The notes beneath the pieces are model-generated. The model saw nothing but the letters and a program-made list of their open reading frames with translations. It was not told where the DNA came from and did no database searches. Made by a program: the position numbers and the translations under genes. A stretch of 5,037 bases of DNA from Candidatus Saccharimonadota bacterium (GTDB lineage: Bacteria > Patescibacteriota > Saccharimonadia > Saccharimonadales > Saccharimonadaceae). Where the stretch lies: contig JAGOZV010000043.1 in assembly GCA_018064165.1 (NCBI GenBank), forward strand, positions 1 through 5,037, written 5' to 3'. Positions 1 to 5,032 of this stretch are shown piece by piece; within the stretch, counting starts at the first letter, position 1; each line of letters begins with the position of its first letter.

Positions 1-369
1 CCCCTTGCGAAGCTCTTGAGGGTTGTGCCCCGCCGCAATTAATCGATTGGCTTCTTTTAAAATTGAATAAGTTAAAACAGTAACGGTTGTTGTTCCGTCG
101 CCGGCAGATTTATTTAAATTAGTCGCGGCCTGTTTTATAAGCTCTGCGCCAACTTTATAGCCTAGCGTTTCATCGCTATCTGCTGGTAAATCAATATTTT
201 CAGCTACCGTAACGCCATCATGAGTAACGGTTGGGCCACCATAGGCTTTTTCAATTACAACATTGCGGCCTTTTGGGCCATATGTTACTTTAACTGCGTC
301 GTACAAAGCTTTAGCACCACCCAAAACTCGCTCACGCGCATCATCATCGTAAAAAACTTTTTTTGCCAT
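1..369 (-). CDS. groEL: Chaperonin GroEL (Hsp60), N-terminal part, cut by window edge
   Basis: This is the large chaperonin subunit, which folds cytosolic proteins in an ATP-driven double ring capped by GroES. The 123 codons present run from the start MAKKVFYDDDARERVLGG into the equatorial domain; the rest lies beyond position 1. The ATP-site elements are intact: GPKGRNVV at residues 31-38, the HDGVTVA segment with Asp51, and GDGTTT with Asp91 (equivalent to Asp52 and Asp87 of E. coli). The Asp51-Asp91 interval is 5 residues longer than in E. coli, with the extra residues near LPADSDETLGYK (61-72). The ATG at 369-367 is preceded by AGGAGG at 5 bases spacing. It follows groES after 9 bases and should share its HrcA/CIRCE-controlled promoter. 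The family assignment is certain. Similarity to Saccharibacteria GroEL is from memory. Confidence 0.98.
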   Translation of the reverse strand, partial: MAKKVFYDDDARERVLGGAKALYDAVKVTYGPKGRNVVIEKAYGGPTVTHDGVTVAENIDLPADSDETLGYKVGAELIKQAATNLNKSAGDGTTTVTVLTYSILKEANRLIAAGHNPQELRKG

Positions 370-374
370 ACTTT

Positions 375-380
375 CCTCCT
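375..380 (-). promoter_or_regulatory. groEL ribosome binding site overlapping the groES stop
   Basis: Read on the minus strand, AGGAGG lies 5 bases before the groEL ATG. Its first two bases are the last two of the groES TAG stop codon. A ribosome ending groES therefore stops on the groEL entry site, which suggests coupled synthesis of the two subunits. Confidence 0.85.
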
Positions 381-645
381 ACTTTACAATTCCTAGAATA
401 TCTTCTAGTTTGATAATTAAATAATCTTTATTGTTAATTTTTAGATCAGTTGCGCGATATTCGCTATAAACAATTTTATCGCCATTTTTTAAACTTTTTA
501 CTTCATCGCCAACCGCAACAATTTCCGCCATAATTGGTTGTTCTTTCGCATTCTCTGGCAAGAAAATTCCACTTGCAGTTTTAGTTTTGGCTTCCTCTTT
601 TACGGCCACAACTCGGTCGCCAAGAGGCATAATTGGTGAACTCAT
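379..645 (-). CDS. groES: Co-chaperonin GroES (Hsp10)
   Basis: This is the heptameric lid of the GroEL folding chamber. The 88-residue protein begins MSSPIMPLGDRVVAV, the usual GroES first strand. The mobile loop that docks on GroEL is about residues 18-33, with the hydrophobic contact tripeptide Ile27-Phe28-Leu29 in SGIFLPE. The C-terminal strand IKLEDILGIVK matches the family end. It is 9 residues shorter than the 97-residue E. coli protein. The shortening maps to the roof hairpin: AVGDEVKSLKNGD (44-56) replaces a longer loop. The start at 645 is chosen because AGGAGG lies 4 bases upstream; the alternative Met6 would lose part of the first strand and has no such site. It is the first gene of the groES-groEL operon. 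Its promoter overlaps a CIRCE operator about 45 bases upstream, so heat-inducible HrcA repression is expected. Confidence 0.98.
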   Translation of the reverse strand: MSSPIMPLGDRVVAVKEEAKTKTASGIFLPENAKEQPIMAEIVAVGDEVKSLKNGDKIVYSEYRATDLKINNKDYLIIKLEDILGIVK

Positions 646-674
646 TTCTCCTCCTTTTGTTAATTCGTGTATCC

Positions 675-703
675 ATTATAACTAGCAAATTAGCACTCGT
701 CAA
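675..703 (-). promoter_or_regulatory. groES-groEL sigma-70 promoter
   Basis: On the minus strand, TTGACG (703-698) is separated by exactly 17 bases from a perfect TATAAT (680-675). Transcription would start near position 668, giving a leader of about 23 bases before the groES start. The -35 box sits in the CIRCE spacer and touches its second half-site, so bound HrcA should block RNA polymerase directly. Confidence 0.9.
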
Positions 704-718
704 GTGCGAGTGCTAATT
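688..718. promoter_or_regulatory. CIRCE operator (HrcA binding site)
   Basis: The core at 690-716 is the consensus inverted repeat TTAGCACTC, 9 bases, GAGTGCTAA, with no mismatch. Two further A:T pairs on each side extend the arms to 11 bases (688-718). CIRCE is the operator of the heat-shock repressor HrcA in many bacteria, and GroEL itself normally keeps HrcA active. The spacer contains the groES -35 box. hrcA is not in the window. Confidence 0.97.
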
Positions 719-735
719 ATTTTAAGCGTTTTAAT

Positions 736-762
736 CCCCCGTCAACATTAAGTCAACGGGGG
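736..762 (-). terminator. GC-rich hairpin after the 78-residue gene, possible terminator without a U tract
   Basis: In minus-strand RNA, CCCCCGUUGAC (762-752) pairs with GUUGACGGGGG (746-736) around a UUAAU loop. This gives an 11-pair stem that includes two G-U pairs. On the plus strand those two pairs become C-A mismatches, so the structure favours the minus-strand transcript. It lies between the small gene's stop and the CIRCE/groES promoter, as a terminator would. However, it is followed by AUUAAAACGC rather than a run of U. It may instead protect a 3' end or act as a processing site. Confidence 0.45.
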
Positions 763-767
763 AGGTG

Positions 768-797
768 CAGAGTTGCGTTAGAAAAACAACGCCTCTG
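768..797 (-). repeat. Hairpin spanning the stop codon of the 78-residue gene
   Basis: In minus-strand RNA, CAGAG-GCGUU (797-788) pairs with AACGC-(AA)-CUCUG (779-768). That is 10 Watson-Crick pairs with a two-base bulge and an 8-base U-rich loop. The stop codon (780-778) straddles the loop and the stem. It sits 5 bases before the GC-rich hairpin at 762-736, so the transcript would end in two tandem stems. Confidence 0.5.
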
Positions 798-1014
798 GTA
801 GAATGGTTACAGCAGCCCCCTGGATAACACGATCTTTTATATAAGTCGTGGTGCTAGGCCTTAAGCCCGATCCGTTCACGACTTGTCTGTGATACCAGCA
901 AAGGTTCACTTTATTTGCTGGTAGACGATCTGTTGCTGGTAAGGCAACGACGTATTGGGAGTGCTGTCCGCACCGACCCCTTGAGGTTGCTTCGCATAAA
1001 CCATCATAAAACAT
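778..1014 (-). CDS. Small Cys/His-rich protein, putative zinc-binding, function unknown
   Basis: I do not recognise this 78-residue protein, but it looks genuine. AGGAGG lies 6 bases before the ATG, with a promoter and palindromic site just upstream. The N-terminal half carries Cys7, Cys15, His18, Cys39 and His42 in GLCEATSRGRCGQH and LCWYHRQ. A CxATxxGxC segment followed by CWxH resembles small zinc-knuckle proteins with a CxAxTxxGxxC...CxxH pattern; that link is inferred from memory of the pattern. Two LPA repeats (25-27, 31-33) lie between the Cys clusters. The C-terminal half is hydrophobic and unremarkable, with no signal peptide or clear membrane helix. G+C is about 48% by hand count, above its neighbours, with more AGG, CGG and CTA codons, which might reflect transfer or RNA-structure constraint. 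It stands alone between the FemX cassette and groES-groEL. A structured RNA instead of a protein remains possible. Confidence 0.7.
   Translation of the reverse strand: MFYDGLCEATSRGRCGQHSQYVVALPATDRLPANKVNLCWYHRQVVNGSGLRPSTTTYIKDRVIQGAAVTILPEALFF
843..884 (-). repeat. 8-bp inverted repeat inside the 78-residue gene
   Basis: AAGTCGTG (843-850) and CACGACTT (877-884) are perfect reverse complements around 26 bases. The enclosed sequence contains a small GGGC...GCCT stem. It lies next to the inverted repeat at 893-923 and may contribute to a folded mRNA. The arms also code for protein, so chance is not excluded. Confidence 0.4.
893..941 (-). repeat. 10-bp inverted repeat plus third copy: competing hairpins in the 78-residue gene
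   Basis: TACCAGCAAA (893-902) and TTTGCTGGTA (914-923) are perfect reverse complements around an 11-base loop. A second TTGCTGGTA lies at 933-941 and can pair with the same partner over 9 bases. In minus-strand RNA there are thus two TACCAGCAA copies competing for one UUUGCUGGUA. The two tandem copies encode the LPA repeats of the protein, so part of the pattern may come from a short in-frame duplication. Confidence 0.55.
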
Positions 1015-1020
1015 AGGATT

Positions 1021-1026
1021 CCTCCT
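1021..1026 (-). promoter_or_regulatory. Ribosome binding site of the 78-residue gene
   Basis: A full AGGAGG read on the minus strand sits 6 bases before the ATG at 1014-1012. This is the main evidence that the small frame is translated and that this is its start. The bases AGGA-GGAA-TCCT (1026-1015) could also form a weak 4-pair hairpin with a GGAA loop that partly hides the site. Confidence 0.8.
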
Positions 1027-1035
1027 TGCTCAACA

Positions 1036-1052
1036 ACTCTTAATTTAAGAGT
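1036..1052. promoter_or_regulatory. Perfect 17-bp palindrome at the predicted transcription start, candidate operator
   Basis: ACTCTTAA (1036-1043) and TTAAGAGT (1045-1052) are exact reverse complements around one base. With the promoter at 1089-1061, the palindrome covers about +3 to +19 of the transcript, a classic position for a repressor dimer. As RNA it could form a 6-pair stem with a 5-base loop in the leader. It is unrelated to CIRCE. No regulator gene is visible in the window. Confidence 0.55.
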
Positions 1053-1060
1053 ATACCTAA

Positions 1061-1089
1061 AGCATAAACTATTCTTAGTGTTTTGTCAA
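1061..1089 (-). promoter_or_regulatory. Promoter of the 78-residue gene
   Basis: A perfect TTGACA (1089-1084) is followed after exactly 17 bases by TATGCT (1066-1061), a 4-of-6 match to the -10 consensus. A start near 1054 leaves a 40-base leader. A better -10-like TATACT at 1055-1050 has no good -35 at the right distance. The -35 begins 23 bases after the stop of the upstream FemX gene, and no terminator is visible between them. Confidence 0.7.
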
Positions 1090-1111
1090 TATATAACTAT
1101 TTCTTACCAAC

Positions 1112-2128
1112 TTATACTTTGCGAATTTTTCGCCTAGCGGTTTCTATTAGCCACGTACCAGCATATTTTTTAGAATCAATCACTAAATCATACGCAGGTG
1201 TATACTGAAGTTCTTCTACGCCAAAACCTCGCTTAAAAACACTTACGCCATAAAAACGATGATCTGTGTCGTTTTCGGCAACTATACCCCAAAAATTATA
1301 TCTTTTTATGCCTCTATCTCTTGCATCTTTCATTGCCTGCATATGCAAAAGAGGGGCGCCAGAAAGTTTTGTGCCCAGCGCGGTACTTACTCCATAATGA
1401 TACGACGCTTCGTTTCCATAAAAAATCATAAAATTTTGTGCCAATATTTCGTCATTATATTTTGCTGTGTATAACACGGCCTGCCCCTCACTCGCAAAGG
1501 CTTTAAATTGTTTTTTTAAGAACTCTCTGTTAAATGCTACGAAATCGTGACGTTTCGCTGTTTGCAATTGAATGTCATAAAAAGTATCTATGTCGCTGGG
1601 ATTAGTGCTTGTTTCAACGGTGATGCTGTTTTTAGCAGCCTTTCTTAATGCACGACGCAACCTTTGTCGCATGCCCTTTAAAATTTCTTCTTCGCTATTG
1701 TTTAAATCTAAAACGCCGGCCAACTCCACACTTAAATACATCGGTGCTTTTTTATAGCCTTTGTTTTCAAGTATTTTTTCTGCTTTTTTAGAATACGGAA
1801 GCTGCGGGCGAATACGAGCAAAAACTGCATTGGCCAGTTTAGCTTGGTTCCTAATATCTTCTGTTGTAATTGAAACAACACTGTTATCATCCCAATCGAT
1901 TATTGGCCCACCGGCAATCTCTATACGTTTTCCGCGCCGCGCGTTCTCTACTTGTCCAGTGTAAACACCAATTAATTTATCTTTTTTATAAATACCTCGG
2001 CGAAGTATTTTTTTACCACGCTCTTTATGAAACTCTCCCCATTGCCAACTTTGCAAAAAATTAGCCTCTTCATGAGATTGAACAAAGTTTTCCCATTCTT
2101 TTTTAGAAGTTACGTCTTTAATTTCCAT
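1112..2128 (-). CDS. FemA/FemB/FemX-family aminoacyltransferase (second of tandem pair)
   Basis: Fem-type ligases transfer an amino acid from aminoacyl-tRNA onto the stem peptide of a peptidoglycan precursor at the inner membrane face. The 338-residue length fits FemX-type enzymes lacking the long tRNA-binding coiled-coil arm of FemA. Family landmarks are NFLQSWQWGEFHKE (23-36), GGPIIDW (73-79), ARIRPQ (104-109), basic MRQRLRRALRKAAK (153-166), YHYGVST (243-249), KRYNFWGI (275-282) and FYGVSVFKRGFG (292-303) of the second GNAT-like domain. The C-terminus is strongly basic (ARRKIRKV). The ATG lies 3 bases past the stop of the paralogue upstream, with AAAGGAG inside that gene's last codons, 10 bases away. 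It is the last gene of the cassette. By hand count, 62 of the first 160 positions match the paralogue without gaps. The exact substrate is unknown; another surface or polysaccharide N-acylation is possible. Confidence 0.9.
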   Translation of the reverse strand: MEIKDVTSKKEWENFVQSHEEANFLQSWQWGEFHKERGKKILRRGIYKKDKLIGVYTGQVENARRGKRIEIAGGPIIDWDDNSVVSITTEDIRNQAKLANAVFARIRPQLPYSKKAEKILENKGYKKAPMYLSVELAGVLDLNNSEEEILKGMRQRLRRALRKAAKNSITVETSTNPSDIDTFYDIQLQTAKRHDFVAFNREFLKKQFKAFASEGQAVLYTAKYNDEILAQNFMIFYGNEASYHYGVSTALGTKLSGAPLLHMQAMKDARDRGIKRYNFWGIVAENDTDHRFYGVSVFKRGFGVEELQYTPAYDLVIDSKKYAGTWLIETARRKIRKV

Positions 2129-2131
2129 ATT

Positions 2132-3142
2132 TTATAATCTCCTTTTTTTGCGCCGAACAGTTTCCACGAGCCAATTAAACGAATATCTGACTGGGTTAAT
2201 AATTAGATCTTGAGCAGGTAGGTATGTTATGCTTTCGCCACCAAAACCTTTTTTAAAGGTAGTTACACCAGCGTAACGATTATGAGGGTCGTTATTGTAA
2301 GAAATTCCCCAAAAGTTGAATCTTTTATAGCCGTTGTTTTTGGCATTTTTTATTGCAGTCCACAGCAATCCATACGCACCTGGATAATTGTATGAAGCCT
2401 TCGTGCTGGCAGCTTCAAAATAATCCACCTCTTGACCATATTCTAAAATTAGTCCCATATTTAGTAGTTCATCGCCTACCCTGCTTACATAAATTTGGGC
2501 ATTTTCATTAAACGTACTTGCAAGTGTTTTAAGAAATTTTTCTGAAGAAGTAATAAAACCCTGGCGTTTAGCGGTGTCTTTTTGCAAATCAATAAATTCG
2601 TCTATTTTTTCATGGGCCGGAAAAGCTTCTATATTTATATTTAATTTTTCTGCTTTTCTAACTTCGTAACGAGTTTGACGACGCATGTTTTTTAATATGT
2701 CTTCTTCTGCTTGAGACAAATCTAAAACAGAGGTGTGCTCAGCATGAAGATGCATAGGCGCTTTTTTAAAACCAAGGTCAGTAAATATTTTTTCTGATTC
2801 TTCCGTTTTCAATACCTGAGGACGAACGCGGACAAAAACGGCACCTTCTTTTTTAGAAATTTCTTTAATTTGCTTAACAACAAAGTTCGCTATTTTTTTA
2901 TTATTCCAATCTATTAATGGTCCTGCGGAAATTTCAGCATAACGACCACGCTTTGCGTCTTTTATTATAATTAGCGCCACGCCAACATTTTTTTCGTCAT
3001 GAAAAAATGCAACGGCTCTAGTTTTCATTGAAAGTTCTTGATGAAGTTTTTTCCACTGATAAGACTGCAAAAAATTAGCTTCTGGATGATTCTCTAATAC
3101 CTTATTCCATTCGATTTCTGATATATTTTTAGTGCTTAACAT
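2132..3142 (-). CDS. FemA/FemB/FemX-family aminoacyltransferase (first of tandem pair)
   Basis: This 336-residue FemX-type ligase is a paralogue of the next gene and probably adds an amino acid to a cell-wall precursor from aminoacyl-tRNA. Landmarks fall at nearly the same positions: NFLQSYQW (23-30), AGPLIDW (73-79), VRVRPQ (104-109), FKKAPM (125-130), MRRQTRYEVRKAEK (153-166), KRFNFWGI (273-280) and AGVTTFKKGFGG (291-302). It keeps the usual GFGG where its partner has GFGV. The C-terminus VRRKKRRL is highly basic. There is no signal peptide or membrane helix, so it should be cytosolic or membrane-associated. The start overlaps the end of the aminotransferase gene by 14 bases, and AGGA lies 9 bases upstream, suggesting translational coupling. 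Adjacent, diverged Fem copies usually add successive residues (FemA/FemB, MurM/MurN); that role is inferred here. Confidence 0.9.
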   Translation of the reverse strand: MLSTKNISEIEWNKVLENHPEANFLQSYQWKKLHQELSMKTRAVAFFHDEKNVGVALIIIKDAKRGRYAEISAGPLIDWNNKKIANFVVKQIKEISKKEGAVFVRVRPQVLKTEESEKIFTDLGFKKAPMHLHAEHTSVLDLSQAEEDILKNMRRQTRYEVRKAEKLNINIEAFPAHEKIDEFIDLQKDTAKRQGFITSSEKFLKTLASTFNENAQIYVSRVGDELLNMGLILEYGQEVDYFEAASTKASYNYPGAYGLLWTAIKNAKNNGYKRFNFWGISYNNDPHNRYAGVTTFKKGFGGESITYLPAQDLIINPVRYSFNWLVETVRRKKRRL

Positions 3143-4319
3143 CTTTTGCTGTCCTATTTATAATTAAGGCAATTTTTTCAACATCTGATGGCGAAATATT
3201 TTTGTATGTTGGAATATTTATAATTTCATTAGATATTTTTATCGCATTTGGAGCTTCGCTACGAACAAAAGAAGAATCTTTTAAATATCTACGTGGGGAA
3301 ACGGGAGAGTCGTACCAAACATCCTCCAAAAATATACCCTCGGATTTCAAAGCCTGTAAAACTTCGTGACGATTTTCAACCACGAATGGCACTCTAATAA
3401 TTGACGCATTTTCGTATGTTGCACTCGTTATTGGCGAAAGGTGTATTTCGTCATAAATCTTCTTTGTTATTTTTTGGCGATGCTTAACTGTTTGCTCAAT
3501 ATTTTGCAATTTTTCTAAAGCTTCTTTTGCCTGCCAATTAGTCATAGCAATATCCATATTAACTTTGCCATCTGCAGATTTAACCGCCCAGCCCGATTTA
3601 TAGAACCAGGCAATTACAAAACGTCCAAGCCCTATTGGATAAAGAAATCTTGCTACATTTGCAAAAAGAGGATAAATACGATCTCTTGTCTGGTTCTTAG
3701 AACTGGGCATATTGTGTGGTTTGCGAATTCGATGGTTAAATTCTTTACGTAATATAATTGCACCACCGTTGGTAACATCTACTGCTTTGTCTCGCCCAAA
3801 CGACAGCATTGTTATATCGCCCACAGTTCCCATTTCGCTTCCAGTTAAGTATTTAGAGCCGATTGAATGAGCCAAATCTTCAATAATTACAATATTATGC
3901 GTTCGTGCAATTTGCTTAATGAATGAAATATCAGCCGGCACACCAAGTGTATTTTGAATAATTATTGCCTTAATATCGCTATAATCTTCAAATGCCTTGG
4001 TCAATGATTTTTTCGAGAATTGAAGATCTTTATAACTTATATCAACAAAAATTGGTCGACAACCCGCGGCGGTAACCGCTTGTTCTACACTGTTACACGT
4101 AAGCCCTGTTACTAGTACGCGGCCTTCCCCACTAGTGGCGATTATAACCGCTTCAGCCAAAGCTGCCCGACCTTTTCCATAAAGCTCGACGCTTTTACCC
4201 TCATATTTTTCAAGAAGATGATTTTTTAAAGCATTGGCATCTTCTTCTTCACCTCCAGAAAACAGATGCTTAAGAGCCTCATTAAAATTAAATTGTGGTG
4301 CTAAAGACTGAAAAATCAT
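3129..4319 (-). CDS. DegT/DnrJ/EryC1/StrS-family PLP-dependent aminotransferase
   Basis: This is a fold-type I PLP enzyme of the family that usually transaminates keto-sugars, often nucleotide-linked, from glutamate. The 396-residue length is typical. Visible elements in order are the cofactor phosphate loop YGKGRAAL (47-54), GLTCNSVEQAVTAAGCRPIFVD (72-93) matching the family segment leading to PvFvD, QNTLGVPAD (122-130), IIEDLAHSIGSK with Asp148 for the pyridine nitrogen, and LSFGRDKAVDVTNGG (172-186) with Lys178 as the expected Schiff-base lysine. The active site thus looks complete. SFGRDK differs from the common SFhxxK form. The ATG overlaps the hydrolase stop as ATGA, with AAGGA about 9 bases upstream, and the 3' end overlaps the first FemX gene. 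Context suggests a product used in surface or wall-precursor modification. The amino acceptor cannot be read from sequence, and a sugar is only one option. Confidence 0.88.
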   Translation of the reverse strand: MIFQSLAPQFNFNEALKHLFSGGEEEDANALKNHLLEKYEGKSVELYGKGRAALAEAVIIATSGEGRVLVTGLTCNSVEQAVTAAGCRPIFVDISYKDLQFSKKSLTKAFEDYSDIKAIIIQNTLGVPADISFIKQIARTHNIVIIEDLAHSIGSKYLTGSEMGTVGDITMLSFGRDKAVDVTNGGAIILRKEFNHRIRKPHNMPSSKNQTRDRIYPLFANVARFLYPIGLGRFVIAWFYKSGWAVKSADGKVNMDIAMTNWQAKEALEKLQNIEQTVKHRQKITKKIYDEIHLSPITSATYENASIIRVPFVVENRHEVLQALKSEGIFLEDVWYDSPVSPRRYLKDSSFVRSEAPNAIKISNEIINIPTYKNISPSDVEKIALIINRTAKDVKH

Positions 4320-5032
4320 TTTTTTGCTTCCTTAATAATATCTGTTAGTTCGTTTGCGAGTTCATACGGGTGAGTAATATACGGTGCGTGTCCCCATTCA
4401 TTATAAACTTTAATTTTTGAATATGAAATTTGCTTATTCATTTTTTTACCCATCCACAAAGGTGTTTCCGTGTCTTTTTCGCCCCACAACAAGACGGTCT
4501 CTACTCCGTTATATTTAATTTTTAGCTCTTTGTCGCTATCTAACATGTTCTTTAATGTTTTCTTCATACTCTCTGGGGCTTCATTGTAGTCGTGAACACC
4601 AAGAATGCGATAAACAATTTTACGAATGATAGGAATTTTAGCAAGAGGCTTAAACGTTTTAGAAAGCATTTTAAAAGTTTTATTTTTTAAGCTTGTTTTT
4701 GGTTGATCATCGAAAATTCCAGCACTACCAATTAAAATCAGCTTGGAAAAACTTTTTGGGTATTTATTTAAATAGTTTAATGCAATTCTACCACCATTTG
4801 AATGAGCTATGATTATAGGGTCTTTTTCATCTTTAAGCTCTTGACGCAACCACTTTACATAATCTTCTATAGTAAACACTTTTTGGCTTTTTTGAGTAAG
4901 ACCCGGCACGTTTAACTGTGTTATGTTAAAGCCGCGGTTTCTTAAAATTGACACCGTAGAAGTCCAGGGTTTTGTCGAATATGTCCAACCATGAATTATA
5001 AAAATATTTTTATTCATTATTTTAAGCCCCAT
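4316..5032 (-). CDS. Alpha/beta-hydrolase fold protein
   Basis: This is a serine hydrolase of the alpha/beta fold, 238 residues if the ATG at 5032 is used. The first strand and oxyanion region read NIFIIHGWTYS (9-19). The nucleophile elbow is AHSNGG with Ser78. The acid is Asp187 in LLWGEKDTETP, and the base is His215 in NEWGHAPY. A basic, amphipathic lid lies at about 112-145. There is no signal peptide. The start is uncertain: Met6 (5017) gives a cleaner MNKNIFIIHGW start, and the frame stays open to the window edge, so the gene could begin further upstream. The stop is TGA, overlapping the aminotransferase ATG. Substrate is unknown. Being first seen in a wall-modification cassette suggests an ester, thioester or amide in the same pathway, but housekeeping esterase activity is equally possible. 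Confidence 0.88.
   Translation of the reverse strand: MGLKIMNKNIFIIHGWTYSTKPWTSTVSILRNRGFNITQLNVPGLTQKSQKVFTIEDYVKWLRQELKDEKDPIIIAHSNGGRIALNYLNKYPKSFSKLILIGSAGIFDDQPKTSLKNKTFKMLSKTFKPLAKIPIIRKIVYRILGVHDYNEAPESMKKTLKNMLDSDKELKIKYNGVETVLLWGEKDTETPLWMGKKMNKQISYSKIKVYNEWGHAPYITHPYELANELTDIIKEAKK

Noticed and set aside
736..1052. A known structured RNA (tmRNA, SRP RNA or RNase P RNA)
   Set aside because: I looked for the hallmark sequences of these RNAs and saw none. A strong ribosome site followed by a 78-codon open frame favours coding, although extra RNA function is kept as a finding.
1036..1052. Palindrome as an intrinsic terminator for the FemX cassette
   Set aside because: The stem is short and AT-rich and is followed by UGUUGAGC, not a U tract. 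Its place at a transcription start fits an operator better.
1050..1055. TATACT as the main -10 box of the small gene
   Set aside because: It matches consensus at 5 of 6 bases, but the hexamer 17 bases upstream (CTAAGA) is poor, whereas TATGCT pairs with a perfect TTGACA at 17 bases.
1259..1474. Open frame of 71 codons on the plus strand
   Set aside because: It lies wholly inside the well-supported FemX gene on the other strand, has no convincing ribosome site and encodes no recognisable motif.
1761..2064. Two overlapping plus-strand frames (67 and 64 codons)
   Set aside because: Both are antisense to conserved FemX codons and overlap each other; they are chance open frames.
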